A DNA stretch of 17,631 bases. It comes from Candidatus Saccharibacteria bacterium UBA1103 (lineage in GTDB: Bacteria > Patescibacteriota > Saccharimonadia > Saccharimonadales > Saccharimonadaceae). The stretch lies in contig CAJPSI010000009.1 in assembly GCA_905373275.1 (NCBI GenBank), forward strand, positions 1-17,631, in the 5' to 3' direction. Of this stretch, positions 1 through 7,563 are shown in pieces (within the stretch, counting starts at the first letter, position 1; the number at the start of each line of letters is the position of its first letter). A model generated the notes under the pieces. That model did not search any database. It was not told where the DNA came from and worked only from the letters and a program-made list of their open reading frames with translations. Position numbers and translations under genes: made by a program.

Positions 1-24
1 TGTCGTTAGATAATACTTGGTCAT
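1..24 (-). CDS. metG: Methionyl-tRNA synthetase, N-terminal fragment (cut by window edge)
   Basis: The minus strand from 24 down to the window edge reads ATG and seven further codons, giving MTKYYLTT. This matches the very conserved start of bacterial methionyl-tRNA synthetase, where (K/F)YxTTPIYY leads into the HIGH-motif Rossmann domain; the rest lies outside the window. The enzyme charges tRNA-Met in the cytoplasm. A TATAAT box at 36-31 lies directly upstream and places the predicted transcription start on the A of this ATG, which supports it as a real start and predicts a leaderless mRNA. The gene follows rsmA by 12 bases. With only eight residues visible, the assignment rests on motif memory and could be wrong. 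Confidence 0.5.
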
Positions 25-30
25 ATTCTC

Positions 31-36
31 ATTATA
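31..36 (-). promoter_or_regulatory. -10 box of the metG-like gene
   Basis: A perfect TATAAT on the minus strand lies between the rsmA stop codon and the next ATG. Six bases separate it from the A of the ATG at 24, so the predicted +1 coincides with the start codon. No clear -35 box was found. Confidence 0.45.
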
Positions 37-828
37 CTATTTAGTCGCCTTGGTCAAGCGTTGCCAATCAGCAATACTTAGCTCCTGGGCTCGTCGGCTG
101 GGGTCAATATCAGCCAACTGCAAAAGCTTTGCCGTTTCCGCCTTGGTAGTACGCAGTCCTAGCGCCAGACTGGAGAGAAGCTTCTTGCGCCTCTGGCAAA
201 AGCCCGCCCGACAAACGGTAAAGAACCGCTCAAGCTCGGCTGCCGGAATCAACGGATCGGAGCGACGATGCATAATCACCACCTGCGAATCGACCTTGGG
301 CACCGGATCAAACAGCTCGGCCGGTACCTTGACGCCCAGCTCTACCCGGGCGAAGAGTTGCACTGAGATAGCTAAAAGTGACAGCTGTCCCGGCGTAGCC
401 GCCAGTCGCTGAGCTACCTCTCGTTGCACTAATATCACCGCTAAGCTGGGTTGATTGGCGCTAGCCCACAGCTTCTCCATGATCTTTGAGGTAAGGTAGT
501 AAGGAATATTTGCTACCACTTTGTAATTCGCCGGCAGAGCCTCCAGGTCGTAGTCCATGATGTCCGCCCTTACCGACTCCAGGTTTGCCGGTTGGCCACC
601 CATTAGCTCAGCCACCCGACCCGCCAGCTGTTCTGCTAGAACACGGTCATACTCAACCGCCACCACCCGTCCGGCTCGCCGGCACAACTGAGCCGTCAAT
701 GTACCCGGACCCGGACCAATCTCCAGTACCGTATCCCGGCCGGTTAGTTCCCCGTAGCCGGCAATAGTCGACAATATCGACCGGTCGCACAGGAAGTTCT
801 GCCCCAGTTCTTTCTTCGCTCGAATCAC
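37..828 (-). CDS. rsmA: 16S rRNA (adenine1518-N6/adenine1519-N6)-dimethyltransferase RsmA/KsgA
   Basis: RsmA uses S-adenosylmethionine to dimethylate two adjacent adenines in the 3' terminal hairpin of 16S rRNA, a late step in 30S ribosome maturation. The 263-residue protein is of normal family length. It shows the KKxLGQNFL N-terminal motif (residues 5-13), the SAM-binding EIGPGPGT loop (36-43), the catalytic NIPY motif (107-110) followed by YLTSKI, the VQREVAQR segment, and the FDPVPKVDS substrate-side motif. The start is GTG at 828. An AGGG Shine-Dalgarno about eight bases upstream overlaps the TAG stop of the preceding gene, so the two are probably co-transcribed and translationally coupled. 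The C-terminal helical domain is present and I see no truncation. Confidence 0.96.
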   Translation of the reverse strand: MIRAKKELGQNFLCDRSILSTIAGYGELTGRDTVLEIGPGPGTLTAQLCRRAGRVVAVEYDRVLAEQLAGRVAELMGGQPANLESVRADIMDYDLEALPANYKVVANIPYYLTSKIMEKLWASANQPSLAVILVQREVAQRLAATPGQLSLLAISVQLFARVELGVKVPAELFDPVPKVDSQVVIMHRRSDPLIPAAELERFFTVCRAGFCQRRKKLLSSLALGLRTTKAETAKLLQLADIDPSRRAQELSIADWQRLTKATK

Positions 829-838
829 ATTGATCGCC

Positions 839-2047
839 CTAGTATGAATGATACTTCAACCAATGGGCGTAAGCACCCTGGATTCCGCCATAACGACGAT
901 CACAATACTGCTTGAACCAACGCAGCTGAGTGATCGGGTTAGTCGCCCAGTCGGCACCAACCGACCCCATCTTGCTACCCGGTAAGGCCTGCGGTAGACC
1001 ATATGCTCCACCCATACCCTTCGCCGTCACTCGCCAACCTGATTCGTGACTGATGATGTAATTCACCGCACCATAGTCGCTCTCAGCGATACCCGCCATC
1101 GCCATCCAGTCAGTATGGCTGCCCGGTGGTAGCTCTACTTTCGTCCCCTTGATCTCGACCTGGGCTATCGGCGCCTCAGTGATCACCTCAGAGATCTTCT
1201 GACGAGCCACTTCGACACCATTTTGCATGTTGACTTGATAGATAACCGTCTTCTTACCGGGGTGACCGGCTGTCTGAACCTCATGATAACCCAGCTTCTT
1301 ACCGGCATCTTCAATTACTTTAGTCTCAAAGGGGACGGCCTCTACTTGGTCGACTGTTTGCACCCCATTACGCCAGACTTGCAGATCCATACCATCGCTC
1401 ACCCCGGTCTGCTGCGGTAGCGACATGGTGTCACTGGCGCCCAGCTTGATATTCGCTTCCTTTAGCATACCGGCGATAGTCTTCTGCTGAGTTCTCAGAG
1501 TTAGCCGCTGTCCGTACAGTCTCAAATTAACTGTCTTTGCTCTGGTGATCTCAACCACCTGACCAATACCGCCCGAATCAAGAAAGCTGTCGATCGGCGT
1601 AGTCTGAGCTATGTCATGCGACTTAAGCTTGACGCCGGCCTGCTCCGACACCTTGTTAATGTCGGTCTCAGCGGTCATAACTCTAGTTCTCACCGACTTC
1701 TCATCGACAATGGTGACAGGGCGAGCCCGCTTAATGTTAATGATATTGGAGTCCCGTGATAACTGGCTACTCAGCGACGGACTGACCTGATCATATCGCC
1801 CCACCCGGATCTTAGCATCAGCCAGAGCCTGTTTCACTGTGCGACTCTTAGTGATAATAGTCTTCTCTAACTCGTGATCGTAGATAGTCACCAGCCGACT
1901 GGAGCTATCTACTCGGTCGTTGGTTGCTCGCACCAGCCCGGTAAAGCTAGCCGATACCAGTGCGATGGTCATCACCAGAGCCAGCACCAGCCATCCAGTA
2001 TGGATTCGTCGCATGACACTAATCACACCACGTAACTTGAATATCAT
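839..2047 (-). CDS. Secreted RpfB-like cell-wall lytic protein (DUF348 repeats, G5, transglycosylase-like domain)
   Basis: This is a 402-residue exported peptidoglycan-remodelling protein. The N-terminus has a basic stretch followed by a hydrophobic segment (about residues 18-36) that acts as a signal peptide or membrane anchor. Several DUF348-type ubiquitin-like repeats follow (about 50-215), then a G5 domain (about 231-302). The C-terminus is a lysozyme/transglycosylase-like domain (about 325-402) with a HESGW motif carrying the likely catalytic Glu, a GAYGLPQALPGSKM motif and a DWATNPITQLRW segment. DUF348-DUF348-G5-catalytic is the layout of actinobacterial RpfB and related Firmicute proteins. 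The ATG at 2047 lies just after an extended -10 box; a second Met at residue 12 (MRRIHTG) is a possible alternative start. The gene precedes rsmA by 10 bases. The substrate bond cut is inferred from the fold, not visible. Confidence 0.85.
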   Translation of the reverse strand: MIFKLRGVISVMRRIHTGWLVLALVMTIALVSASFTGLVRATNDRVDSSSRLVTIYDHELEKTIITKSRTVKQALADAKIRVGRYDQVSPSLSSQLSRDSNIINIKRARPVTIVDEKSVRTRVMTAETDINKVSEQAGVKLKSHDIAQTTPIDSFLDSGGIGQVVEITRAKTVNLRLYGQRLTLRTQQKTIAGMLKEANIKLGASDTMSLPQQTGVSDGMDLQVWRNGVQTVDQVEAVPFETKVIEDAGKKLGYHEVQTAGHPGKKTVIYQVNMQNGVEVARQKISEVITEAPIAQVEIKGTKVELPPGSHTDWMAMAGIAESDYGAVNYIISHESGWRVTAKGMGGAYGLPQALPGSKMGSVGADWATNPITQLRWFKQYCDRRYGGIQGAYAHWLKYHSY

Positions 2048-2058
2048 ATCCGCTTGTA

Positions 2059-2067
2059 ATTATATCA
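2059..2067 (-). promoter_or_regulatory. Extended -10 promoter of the rpf-like gene
   Basis: The minus strand reads TGATATAAT, a perfect extended -10 element (TGnTATAAT). Predicted +1 is near 2052, five bases before the ATG at 2047, so the leader is too short for a normal Shine-Dalgarno. Confidence 0.55.
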
Positions 2068-2080
2068 CACCGTCAAAATG

Positions 2081-2097
2081 CCGGTTCATTAAGCCGG
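2081..2097 (-). terminator. Weak hairpin after pcrA
   Basis: Downstream of the pcrA stop the minus strand forms an imperfect hairpin (CCGG and TT paired with AA and CCGG, one bulged C, AATG loop) followed by CATTTTG. The stem is short and the T run is poor, so this is at most a leaky terminator ahead of the next promoter. Confidence 0.2.
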
Positions 2098-2104
2098 TCT
2101 ACCG

Positions 2105-4306
2105 CTAGCCGTCCGCTCGGCTAAGTGGGGCAAAGGCAACATTGAGCTTACGGGTCTTACCGTCATCAAAATAAACCTCCACCACTTGCCCATCGACTGA
2201 GGTGACTTGACCCGAGCCAAAGATTTGGTGCCGCACTCGGTCACCAAGACTAAGCTCTACCGGGTCCGGTTCATAGTGCGGTTCACTTGTCTGACTACCG
2301 TGATTAGTGGCATGCTGCACCGATGGTCCTTGCCGGTAATTTGCCCACCCCTGATAGTCACCCACCTCATCCACACCGGATTCGTCGCCCGACACCATAT
2401 CGCTCACGTCTTGCACAAAAGGCGACGGCAGGCTGTAATGAGTCTCGCCTCTGAGCATCCGACGCCGAGCGTAAGATAGCACCAGCTTTTCTTGCGCTCT
2501 GGTCATACCGACATAGCAAAGCCGCCTCTCTTCCTCTGCTGCCGCCGGCTCCAGCGAGGAACGAGCACTGGGAAATAAGCCGTCCTCCATTCCCACCATA
2601 AAGACCACCGGGTACTCCAGCCCCTTAGCGGCGTGCAAGGTCATGAGAGTGACGGCATCGTCGTCATTAACGGCGTCAGCTCCGCTCACCAACGCCACTT
2701 CCTCTAAAAAGCTCGCCAGATCGCCATATTCCTTAGCCATTGAGATCAGCTCGTCGACGTTCCGGCAACGGTCTTCGCCTCGCTCCGTACCATCATCCAG
2801 GTAGCCACCGTAGTCAAAGCGCCGCATGATTTGCTTGATAATCCGGTCGGGCGACCCGGTACCGGCTAGCTTGTTTATCTCTGAAAGCGCCCGACCCAGC
2901 TGACTCAGAGTCTTTCTAGCTCTAGGGGTAAGCTCGGCGCAATCGTCCGCTTGCACTAAGGCATCAAGCACATTTAGCCCACTGCCGCTCTGCCAAGCCA
3001 AAAACTTAGTTACCGAGACTTCGCCCAGGCCTCGCTTTGGTACATTAACGATCCGGCGAAAGCTGATAGTGTCACTAGGCTGATAAATTAGCTTTAGATA
3101 AGCAATCAGATCTTTTATCTCCGCCCGGTCGTAAAAGCGTTGCCCACCGATCAGCCGATAACGCAGACTATTGCGAGTAAACATCTGTTCGAATACTCGT
3201 GACTGGGCATTCGTCCGATAAAGCACGGCGCAATCTCGAAGTCGATGGCCGCCACCGGCAACCATTGCCCATATCTGATTAGCTACTCGCTCCGCTTCGT
3301 CAAACTCATTACCGGCGACTATCAGCTCGACCGGCTCTCCGCCTCGATTATCCGTCCACAGCTTTTTGTCACTGCGTTTAGTATTCTTGCTGATCACCCG
3401 ATGCGCCGCCTCAAGAATCTCTTCGGTTGAACGATAGTTCTGCTCCAGCTTGATCTGTTTCGCTCCGGGGAAATCCCGCTCAAAGTTAAGAATATTAGTA
3501 TAATCCGCTCCCCGCCAACTATAGATTGACTGCCAATCATCACCGACTACGCAGATATTGCGCCGGTCGTTCAGCAGGAGCTTAACCAGCCGATACTGTG
3601 CCTTGTTGGTGTCCTGATACTCATCGATCAGAATATAGTGAAATTGCTCTTGATATTTGCGTCGCACCTCTGATGATTTCTCGAGAAGTTGAACTGCATC
3701 AAGCAGCAGGTCGTCAAAGTCAAGCGCCACATTCTCCCGCAGTCGCCTCTCGTAACGGTCGTACACCTCTGCGGCAGTCTGTTGTAGGCTGGACTGAGTA
3801 GCCTGGCGTCGATACTGCTCAGGCGACAAACAAGCATTCTTAGCCTTAGAGATGTAGCTAACAATTGACCGAGGACTAAACTGCTGCTCGGCTACACCCA
3901 ACTCCTTCATGACCGACTTAACTAGCGACAACCTGTCGGCTTCGTCAAAGATGACGAAATTGCGAGCAATATCAATCTGATCGCCATCTTGTCGCAATAA
4001 GCGAACAGCGATGGAGTGAAAAGTACCCATCCAGGGCATGAAACTTCGGTTATCCGCCACACCTAACAAACGGGCTAATCGCCCTCGCATCTCATTGGCT
4101 GCCTTGTTAGTAAAAGTAACCGCCAGTATCTCGGCAGGCTGAGCCAGCTCACTAGCAATTATGTAGGCAATGCGATGGATCAGTGCCTTGGTCTTGCCCG
4201 ACCCCGCCCCGGCCTGGATCAAAAGCGGACCCTCGGTGGTCTCAACCGCCAGCCTCTGTTCCGGATTTAGACCGTCTAAGATACGCCTCTCGTCTGCTGA
4301 TGTCAT
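2105..4306 (-). CDS. pcrA: ATP-dependent 3'-5' DNA helicase, UvrD/PcrA type (superfamily 1A)
   Basis: This 733-residue protein is a full-length SF1A helicase that unwinds DNA in nucleotide excision repair, mismatch repair and removal of stalled polymerases or recombination filaments. The motifs appear in order: Q-motif LNPEQRLAV (13-21), Walker A AGAGSGKTK (32-40), motif Ia FTNKAANEMR, motif II DEYQDTN, motif III VGDDWQSIYSWRGAD, motif IV QNYRST, motif V TLHAAKGLEYPVVF, and motif VI CYVGMTRAQEKL. The C-terminal 55 residues (DRVRHQIFGSGQVTSV onward) form the Tudor-like module that binds RNA polymerase in PcrA, which favours PcrA/UvrD over Rep. The ATG at 4306 immediately follows a promoter with almost no leader. 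It is upstream of the rpf-like gene by 57 bases, with an intervening promoter. Confidence 0.95.
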   Translation of the reverse strand: MTSADERRILDGLNPEQRLAVETTEGPLLIQAGAGSGKTKALIHRIAYIIASELAQPAEILAVTFTNKAANEMRGRLARLLGVADNRSFMPWMGTFHSIAVRLLRQDGDQIDIARNFVIFDEADRLSLVKSVMKELGVAEQQFSPRSIVSYISKAKNACLSPEQYRRQATQSSLQQTAAEVYDRYERRLRENVALDFDDLLLDAVQLLEKSSEVRRKYQEQFHYILIDEYQDTNKAQYRLVKLLLNDRRNICVVGDDWQSIYSWRGADYTNILNFERDFPGAKQIKLEQNYRSTEEILEAAHRVISKNTKRSDKKLWTDNRGGEPVELIVAGNEFDEAERVANQIWAMVAGGGHRLRDCAVLYRTNAQSRVFEQMFTRNSLRYRLIGGQRFYDRAEIKDLIAYLKLIYQPSDTISFRRIVNVPKRGLGEVSVTKFLAWQSGSGLNVLDALVQADDCAELTPRARKTLSQLGRALSEINKLAGTGSPDRIIKQIMRRFDYGGYLDDGTERGEDRCRNVDELISMAKEYGDLASFLEEVALVSGADAVNDDDAVTLMTLHAAKGLEYPVVFMVGMEDGLFPSARSSLEPAAAEEERRLCYVGMTRAQEKLVLSYARRRMLRGETHYSLPSPFVQDVSDMVSGDESGVDEVGDYQGWANYRQGPSVQHATNHGSQTSEPHYEPDPVELSLGDRVRHQIFGSGQVTSVDGQVVEVYFDDGKTRKLNVAFAPLSRADG

Positions 4307-4313
4307 CGACTAT

Positions 4314-4322
4314 ATTTTATCA
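4314..4322 (-). promoter_or_regulatory. Extended -10 promoter of pcrA
   Basis: The minus strand reads TGATAAAAT (TGnTAAAAT). Predicted +1 at about 4307 lies one base before the ATG at 4306, so the pcrA mRNA is predicted to be leaderless. A GTGACA hexamer 15 bases upstream is a loose -35 candidate. Confidence 0.5.
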
Positions 4323-4355
4323 CGCTAGAACCGGTGTCACTGGCTATAGCTGTAC

Positions 4356-5507
4356 CTACAGACCTAGTCGCAAGATAGCCACAGCGATCAACCCGCCAAT
4401 GATAACTACCGCTATCGCCAGTAGTACCCGGCTAATGATCTGCTTCTTGCGCTGCGAAGAGAGTGGCGGTAAGGCCTGATCGAGCTCGTCGTCGTCAAAC
4501 AAGTCATCATCCGCCGGTCGGACATTAGTAGGGGTAGGTCTCTTAACGGAATCATTACCTAAGGGACGCTTGTTAACCCTGACATCAGGCAGGAAGGTCG
4601 GTGCTCGACGGCTTGACGCCGCACCGGCTGAGGCGCTACCGACAGCTGGACGCCCGGTAGAAATAGATCTATTGGGGGATACCGAAGACTTAGGTGATAA
4701 CGCCGTAGCCGGTCGCACCGGAGCTGATTTAGCCGGAGTCGATGCGCTCCTCACTGCGTGGTCGTTACGACCGGAATTACCCGTGACTACAGGTCGCCGA
4801 CCGGCTCTGACTGCCGGCTCGCTATGACTGCTATTAGCATTAGTCTGCCCCACCTCTCGCTTAGTCGGCGGAACGACCGGTCGTCTCGGCGTCACGGGCT
4901 TAGTTACTATTGACCTAGCCGGTATTGACCCGGCTGACGGCGACCGCCGCAAAGTAGTCCGCCCGGACGACCGCTGCGGCTCACCATCAAACATTACATT
5001 GACCTTGCCGGGGCGTTTTCTAGGCATGGACGACTTAGCTGCTACTTGATCACTCATTAGCTCAGTCTTAGCCTGACGTTCAGTGGCATAATTAGGCTTA
5101 TTCTTGACCGTGGCATCACTTGACGGCAAAGCCATATCCATAAAGCGCCCTCTACCGATCTTTGGTTTATCAGCTCCGGAAGTAGCTGCAGCTCTCATAG
5201 GCACTTCAGGTGGTAGGGCCGTTACTCGCCTAACCCCCTCAGCGCTCCTAGTCGAAAGATTGCGAGCCGATACGACACCCATCGGTGGCTTGCTCTTAGC
5301 AAGAGTAGACGGCATCGCAGCATCTCGTACCACCACCCTAGTCGGCTTCACCACCGGCCGACCTAGCCGGGCAGTCACTCCATCAATTGGTCTCTTGCCG
5401 ACGACCGTCCGTACTTTTACCCCGATCAATTGACCGTTAACACCGCCACCGAGAGAGCTGTTTGCTCGGCCAATAGTCTTTGGTCTACCCGGAATCAGAT
5501 CGTTCAC
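4356..5507 (-). CDS. Basic, low-complexity tail-anchored membrane protein of unknown function
   Basis: I do not recognise this 383-residue protein. About the first 330 residues are rich in Arg, Lys, Pro, Ser, Val and Thr with almost no hydrophobic runs, so they are probably disordered and strongly positive. A short acidic cluster (DDDLFDDDELD, around 333-343) follows, then a basic patch (QRKKQ) and a single hydrophobic helix ending at the C-terminus (about 357-383). This is the layout of a tail-anchored inner-membrane protein with its basic arm in the cytoplasm. The GTG start at 5507 overlaps the tpiA TGA stop (GTGA), so translation is coupled to tpiA. The charge pattern would suit binding to nucleic acid, ribosomes or acidic surfaces, but this is inference. 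Confidence 0.8.
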   Translation of the reverse strand: MNDLIPGRPKTIGRANSSLGGGVNGQLIGVKVRTVVGKRPIDGVTARLGRPVVKPTRVVVRDAAMPSTLAKSKPPMGVVSARNLSTRSAEGVRRVTALPPEVPMRAAATSGADKPKIGRGRFMDMALPSSDATVKNKPNYATERQAKTELMSDQVAAKSSMPRKRPGKVNVMFDGEPQRSSGRTTLRRSPSAGSIPARSIVTKPVTPRRPVVPPTKREVGQTNANSSHSEPAVRAGRRPVVTGNSGRNDHAVRSASTPAKSAPVRPATALSPKSSVSPNRSISTGRPAVGSASAGAASSRRAPTFLPDVRVNKRPLGNDSVKRPTPTNVRPADDDLFDDDELDQALPPLSSQRKKQIISRVLLAIAVVIIGGLIAVAILRLGL

Positions 5508-6280
5508 GCTCGTTGACTTTCCTTTACTATAGCCGCAGCATCGTTGACCATGCCGGCAAACTCAGTAGCAATCAGGCTTGACCGACCAACCAGCAAGCCA
5601 TCGACCCCCGCCAGTTGCAAAATCTGCTTAGCACTACCGGCATTGACGCTGCCGCCATAAAGAATCGGCACATTCATCGCCGCTGCTCGACCAAACATAT
5701 GCTCAATCTGAGTCCGCACAATCTTGACCGACTCAGTAATCTGCTGATCAACTGCCGGAGCACTACTGCCTATCGCCCAGATTGGCTCATAGGCTACTAC
5801 GATCTGATCCAGGTCGCCCGAGTCAATATTCATTAGTCCTGAGGCAACTTGATCGCATAGGGCATGCTCGTAGCAATTCATCTCCCGCTCTTCTTCATCT
5901 TCGCCCACACAGAGTACCGGCCTGATGCCGTTGCGAATAGCTGCCTGCACCTTGAATCGAACATCCCGGTCGTCCTCGTCGAAGATATAACGTCGTTCGC
6001 TGTGACCGACCAAGACGTACTGCGCCAGCCCCCTCAGCTGACTCGCCGATACTTCACCGGTAAAAGCACCTTCGTCTCGCCAGTAGCAATCTTGCGCCCC
6101 CAGCTTCATCTGGCGGTGATTAATCTGAAGCGATACCGGCTCCAGTGACAGAAAGCCGGGGCAAATCACGGTCTCGACATTACGCCGTACCGGTAACGTC
6201 TGCGACAGCTTCGTCACAAACAATGACGATTCGTGGACGTTTAGGTTCATCTTCCAGTTGCCAATGATGTACTTCTTCAT
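5504..6280 (-). CDS. tpiA: Triosephosphate isomerase
   Basis: The enzyme interconverts dihydroxyacetone phosphate and glyceraldehyde 3-phosphate in glycolysis. The 258-residue TIM barrel is of normal length. It has NWKMN (8-12, catalytic Lys10), GHSERR (92-97, catalytic His93), AYEPIWAIG with catalytic Glu165, and the phosphate-binding YGGSVN loop. The flexible loop 6 hinge, usually GTGK after WAI, reads GSSA (171-174) here, an unusual substitution in an otherwise intact active site. The start is ATG at 6280 with GGAG about five bases upstream. A promoter lies in the 40-base gap after pgk. Translationally coupled to the downstream membrane protein through a GTGA overlap. Confidence 0.96.
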   Translation of the reverse strand: MKKYIIGNWKMNLNVHESSLFVTKLSQTLPVRRNVETVICPGFLSLEPVSLQINHRQMKLGAQDCYWRDEGAFTGEVSASQLRGLAQYVLVGHSERRYIFDEDDRDVRFKVQAAIRNGIRPVLCVGEDEEEREMNCYEHALCDQVASGLMNIDSGDLDQIVVAYEPIWAIGSSAPAVDQQITESVKIVRTQIEHMFGRAAAMNVPILYGGSVNAGSAKQILQLAGVDGLLVGRSSLIATEFAGMVNDAAAIVKESQRA

Positions 6281-6301
6281 GCCCGCTCCATTCTGTTAGC
6301 T

Positions 6302-6310
6302 ATTTTACCA
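6302..6310 (-). promoter_or_regulatory. Extended -10 promoter of tpiA
   Basis: The minus strand reads TGGTAAAAT (TGnTAAAAT) in the pgk-tpiA gap. Predicted +1 near 6295 gives a short leader of about 14 bases that includes the GGAG ribosome-binding site, so tpiA can be expressed apart from pgk. Confidence 0.45.
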
Positions 6311-6320
6311 TACCTGCCAT

Positions 6321-7547
6321 TTAGCGTCGCATCAGCACCGAGATACCGGGCAGATCTTCACCTGCCATTAACGCTAAGCTAGCCCCGCCACCGGTTGATA
6401 CGTGGCTGAAGCTGCCGCCCTTCAAGGCATCCCAGCCCCTGACAAAATTAGCCGTATCGCCTCCACCGATCACACTAACTATCTGAGGGTTCTTAGCTAG
6501 GGTCAGAGCCAGTCGTGCCGACCCTCGAGAGAAATTGACCGTCTCGGCCATACCTAGTGTACCGTTCCAGATGACGGTGCCGCTACTTGCCACCACCCGC
6601 TCGACCAGCCGGATAGTCTGCTCACCGATGTCATATATCTTGGCTGGAGCCCGAACAGCATCCAGGCCGCACTCTACTCGCTCACCCTTTAGCTCACCAC
6701 TCTTCGAGACGGCCACATCACAAGGTAAGACGAGATGATCCGCCAGCTTATCACCATACCGGCGCTGAGCATCCGCCAAGATTTGCCGCACCAGCTGATC
6801 TGCCGCCTCATCAACCAAGCTATCACCGACATCATGCCCGTCGTACTTGATGAAATTATTAGCCAGCGCCCCACCGATCACTACATTATCGGCAACCTGA
6901 ATGAACTTACGAGCTAGGGGCATCTTGTCGTGTATCTTCGCTCCACCCAATATCGTCGTTAGTGGTCGGTTCGGCTCGTCGGTAGCCCGCTTAATCGCCA
7001 GGTACTCTTGTTCAACCAACAGCCCGGCCACGGCTGGCAAACACTGCGTGATCGCTACCGTCGAGGCATGGCTACGATGAACCACTCCGAAACCATCTTG
7101 GACGAATAGCTCCGCTCGGCTCTGTTTCGCCAGTTGCTGAGCAAACTTGGCGTCGTTCTCCTTCTCAGCCGTCTGAAAACGCAGGTTCTCCAGCATGACG
7201 ATATCGCCGGGCTTCATTGACCGGGTTAGCTGTGCCACCCGGTCACCCACCGTCTCGCCGATGAACCGGACGGGGTGATCCAGCAGCTTAGCCAACCGCT
7301 TAGCCACCGGAGCAAGGCTATACTTCGTATCTTGCGCTGACTTTGGCCGTCCCAGATGAGCAATGATGACGATACCGGCGTCTCGTTCCAGCAAATAGCG
7401 CAGGGTAGGCAAAGAGGCAACCAGACGATAATCGTCAGCGATAGAGCCATCATCTCGAAGCGGTACATTATAGTCAGCCCTCAGTAAGATCTGCCTGTCC
7501 CGCACATCGACATCTTTAACCGTCCGATATGGAAAAGTTACTGCCAT
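6321..7547 (-). CDS. pgk: Phosphoglycerate kinase
   Basis: The enzyme transfers the acyl phosphate of 1,3-bisphosphoglycerate to ADP, one of the two ATP-yielding steps of lower glycolysis. The protein (408 residues from the preferred start) has both domains: N-terminal substrate motifs LLRADYNVPL, HLGRPK, ENLRF and the FGVVHRSHAS segment (usually NDAFGTAHRAHAS), then the C-terminal nucleotide site with GGAKIHDK, WNGTLGMAE and IGGGDTANF. The coding frame can start at GTG 7550 or ATG 7547. I prefer ATG 7547, because the AGGGGG ribosome-binding site directly abuts the GTG. The gene follows pyk by about 16 bases and is probably co-transcribed with it. Confidence 0.95.
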   Translation of the reverse strand: MAVTFPYRTVKDVDVRDRQILLRADYNVPLRDDGSIADDYRLVASLPTLRYLLERDAGIVIIAHLGRPKSAQDTKYSLAPVAKRLAKLLDHPVRFIGETVGDRVAQLTRSMKPGDIVMLENLRFQTAEKENDAKFAQQLAKQSRAELFVQDGFGVVHRSHASTVAITQCLPAVAGLLVEQEYLAIKRATDEPNRPLTTILGGAKIHDKMPLARKFIQVADNVVIGGALANNFIKYDGHDVGDSLVDEAADQLVRQILADAQRRYGDKLADHLVLPCDVAVSKSGELKGERVECGLDAVRAPAKIYDIGEQTIRLVERVVASSGTVIWNGTLGMAETVNFSRGSARLALTLAKNPQIVSVIGGGDTANFVRGWDALKGGSFSHVSTGGGASLALMAGEDLPGISVLMRR

Positions 7548-7563
7548 CACCCCCCTTTTTTTC

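Noticed and set aside
17..412. Open frame of 131 codons on the plus strand opposite rsmA, and similar long frames opposite tpiA, pcrA and folD.
   Set aside because: They are antisense to well-supported genes, have no domain content, and reflect the codon bias of the real frame on the other strand.
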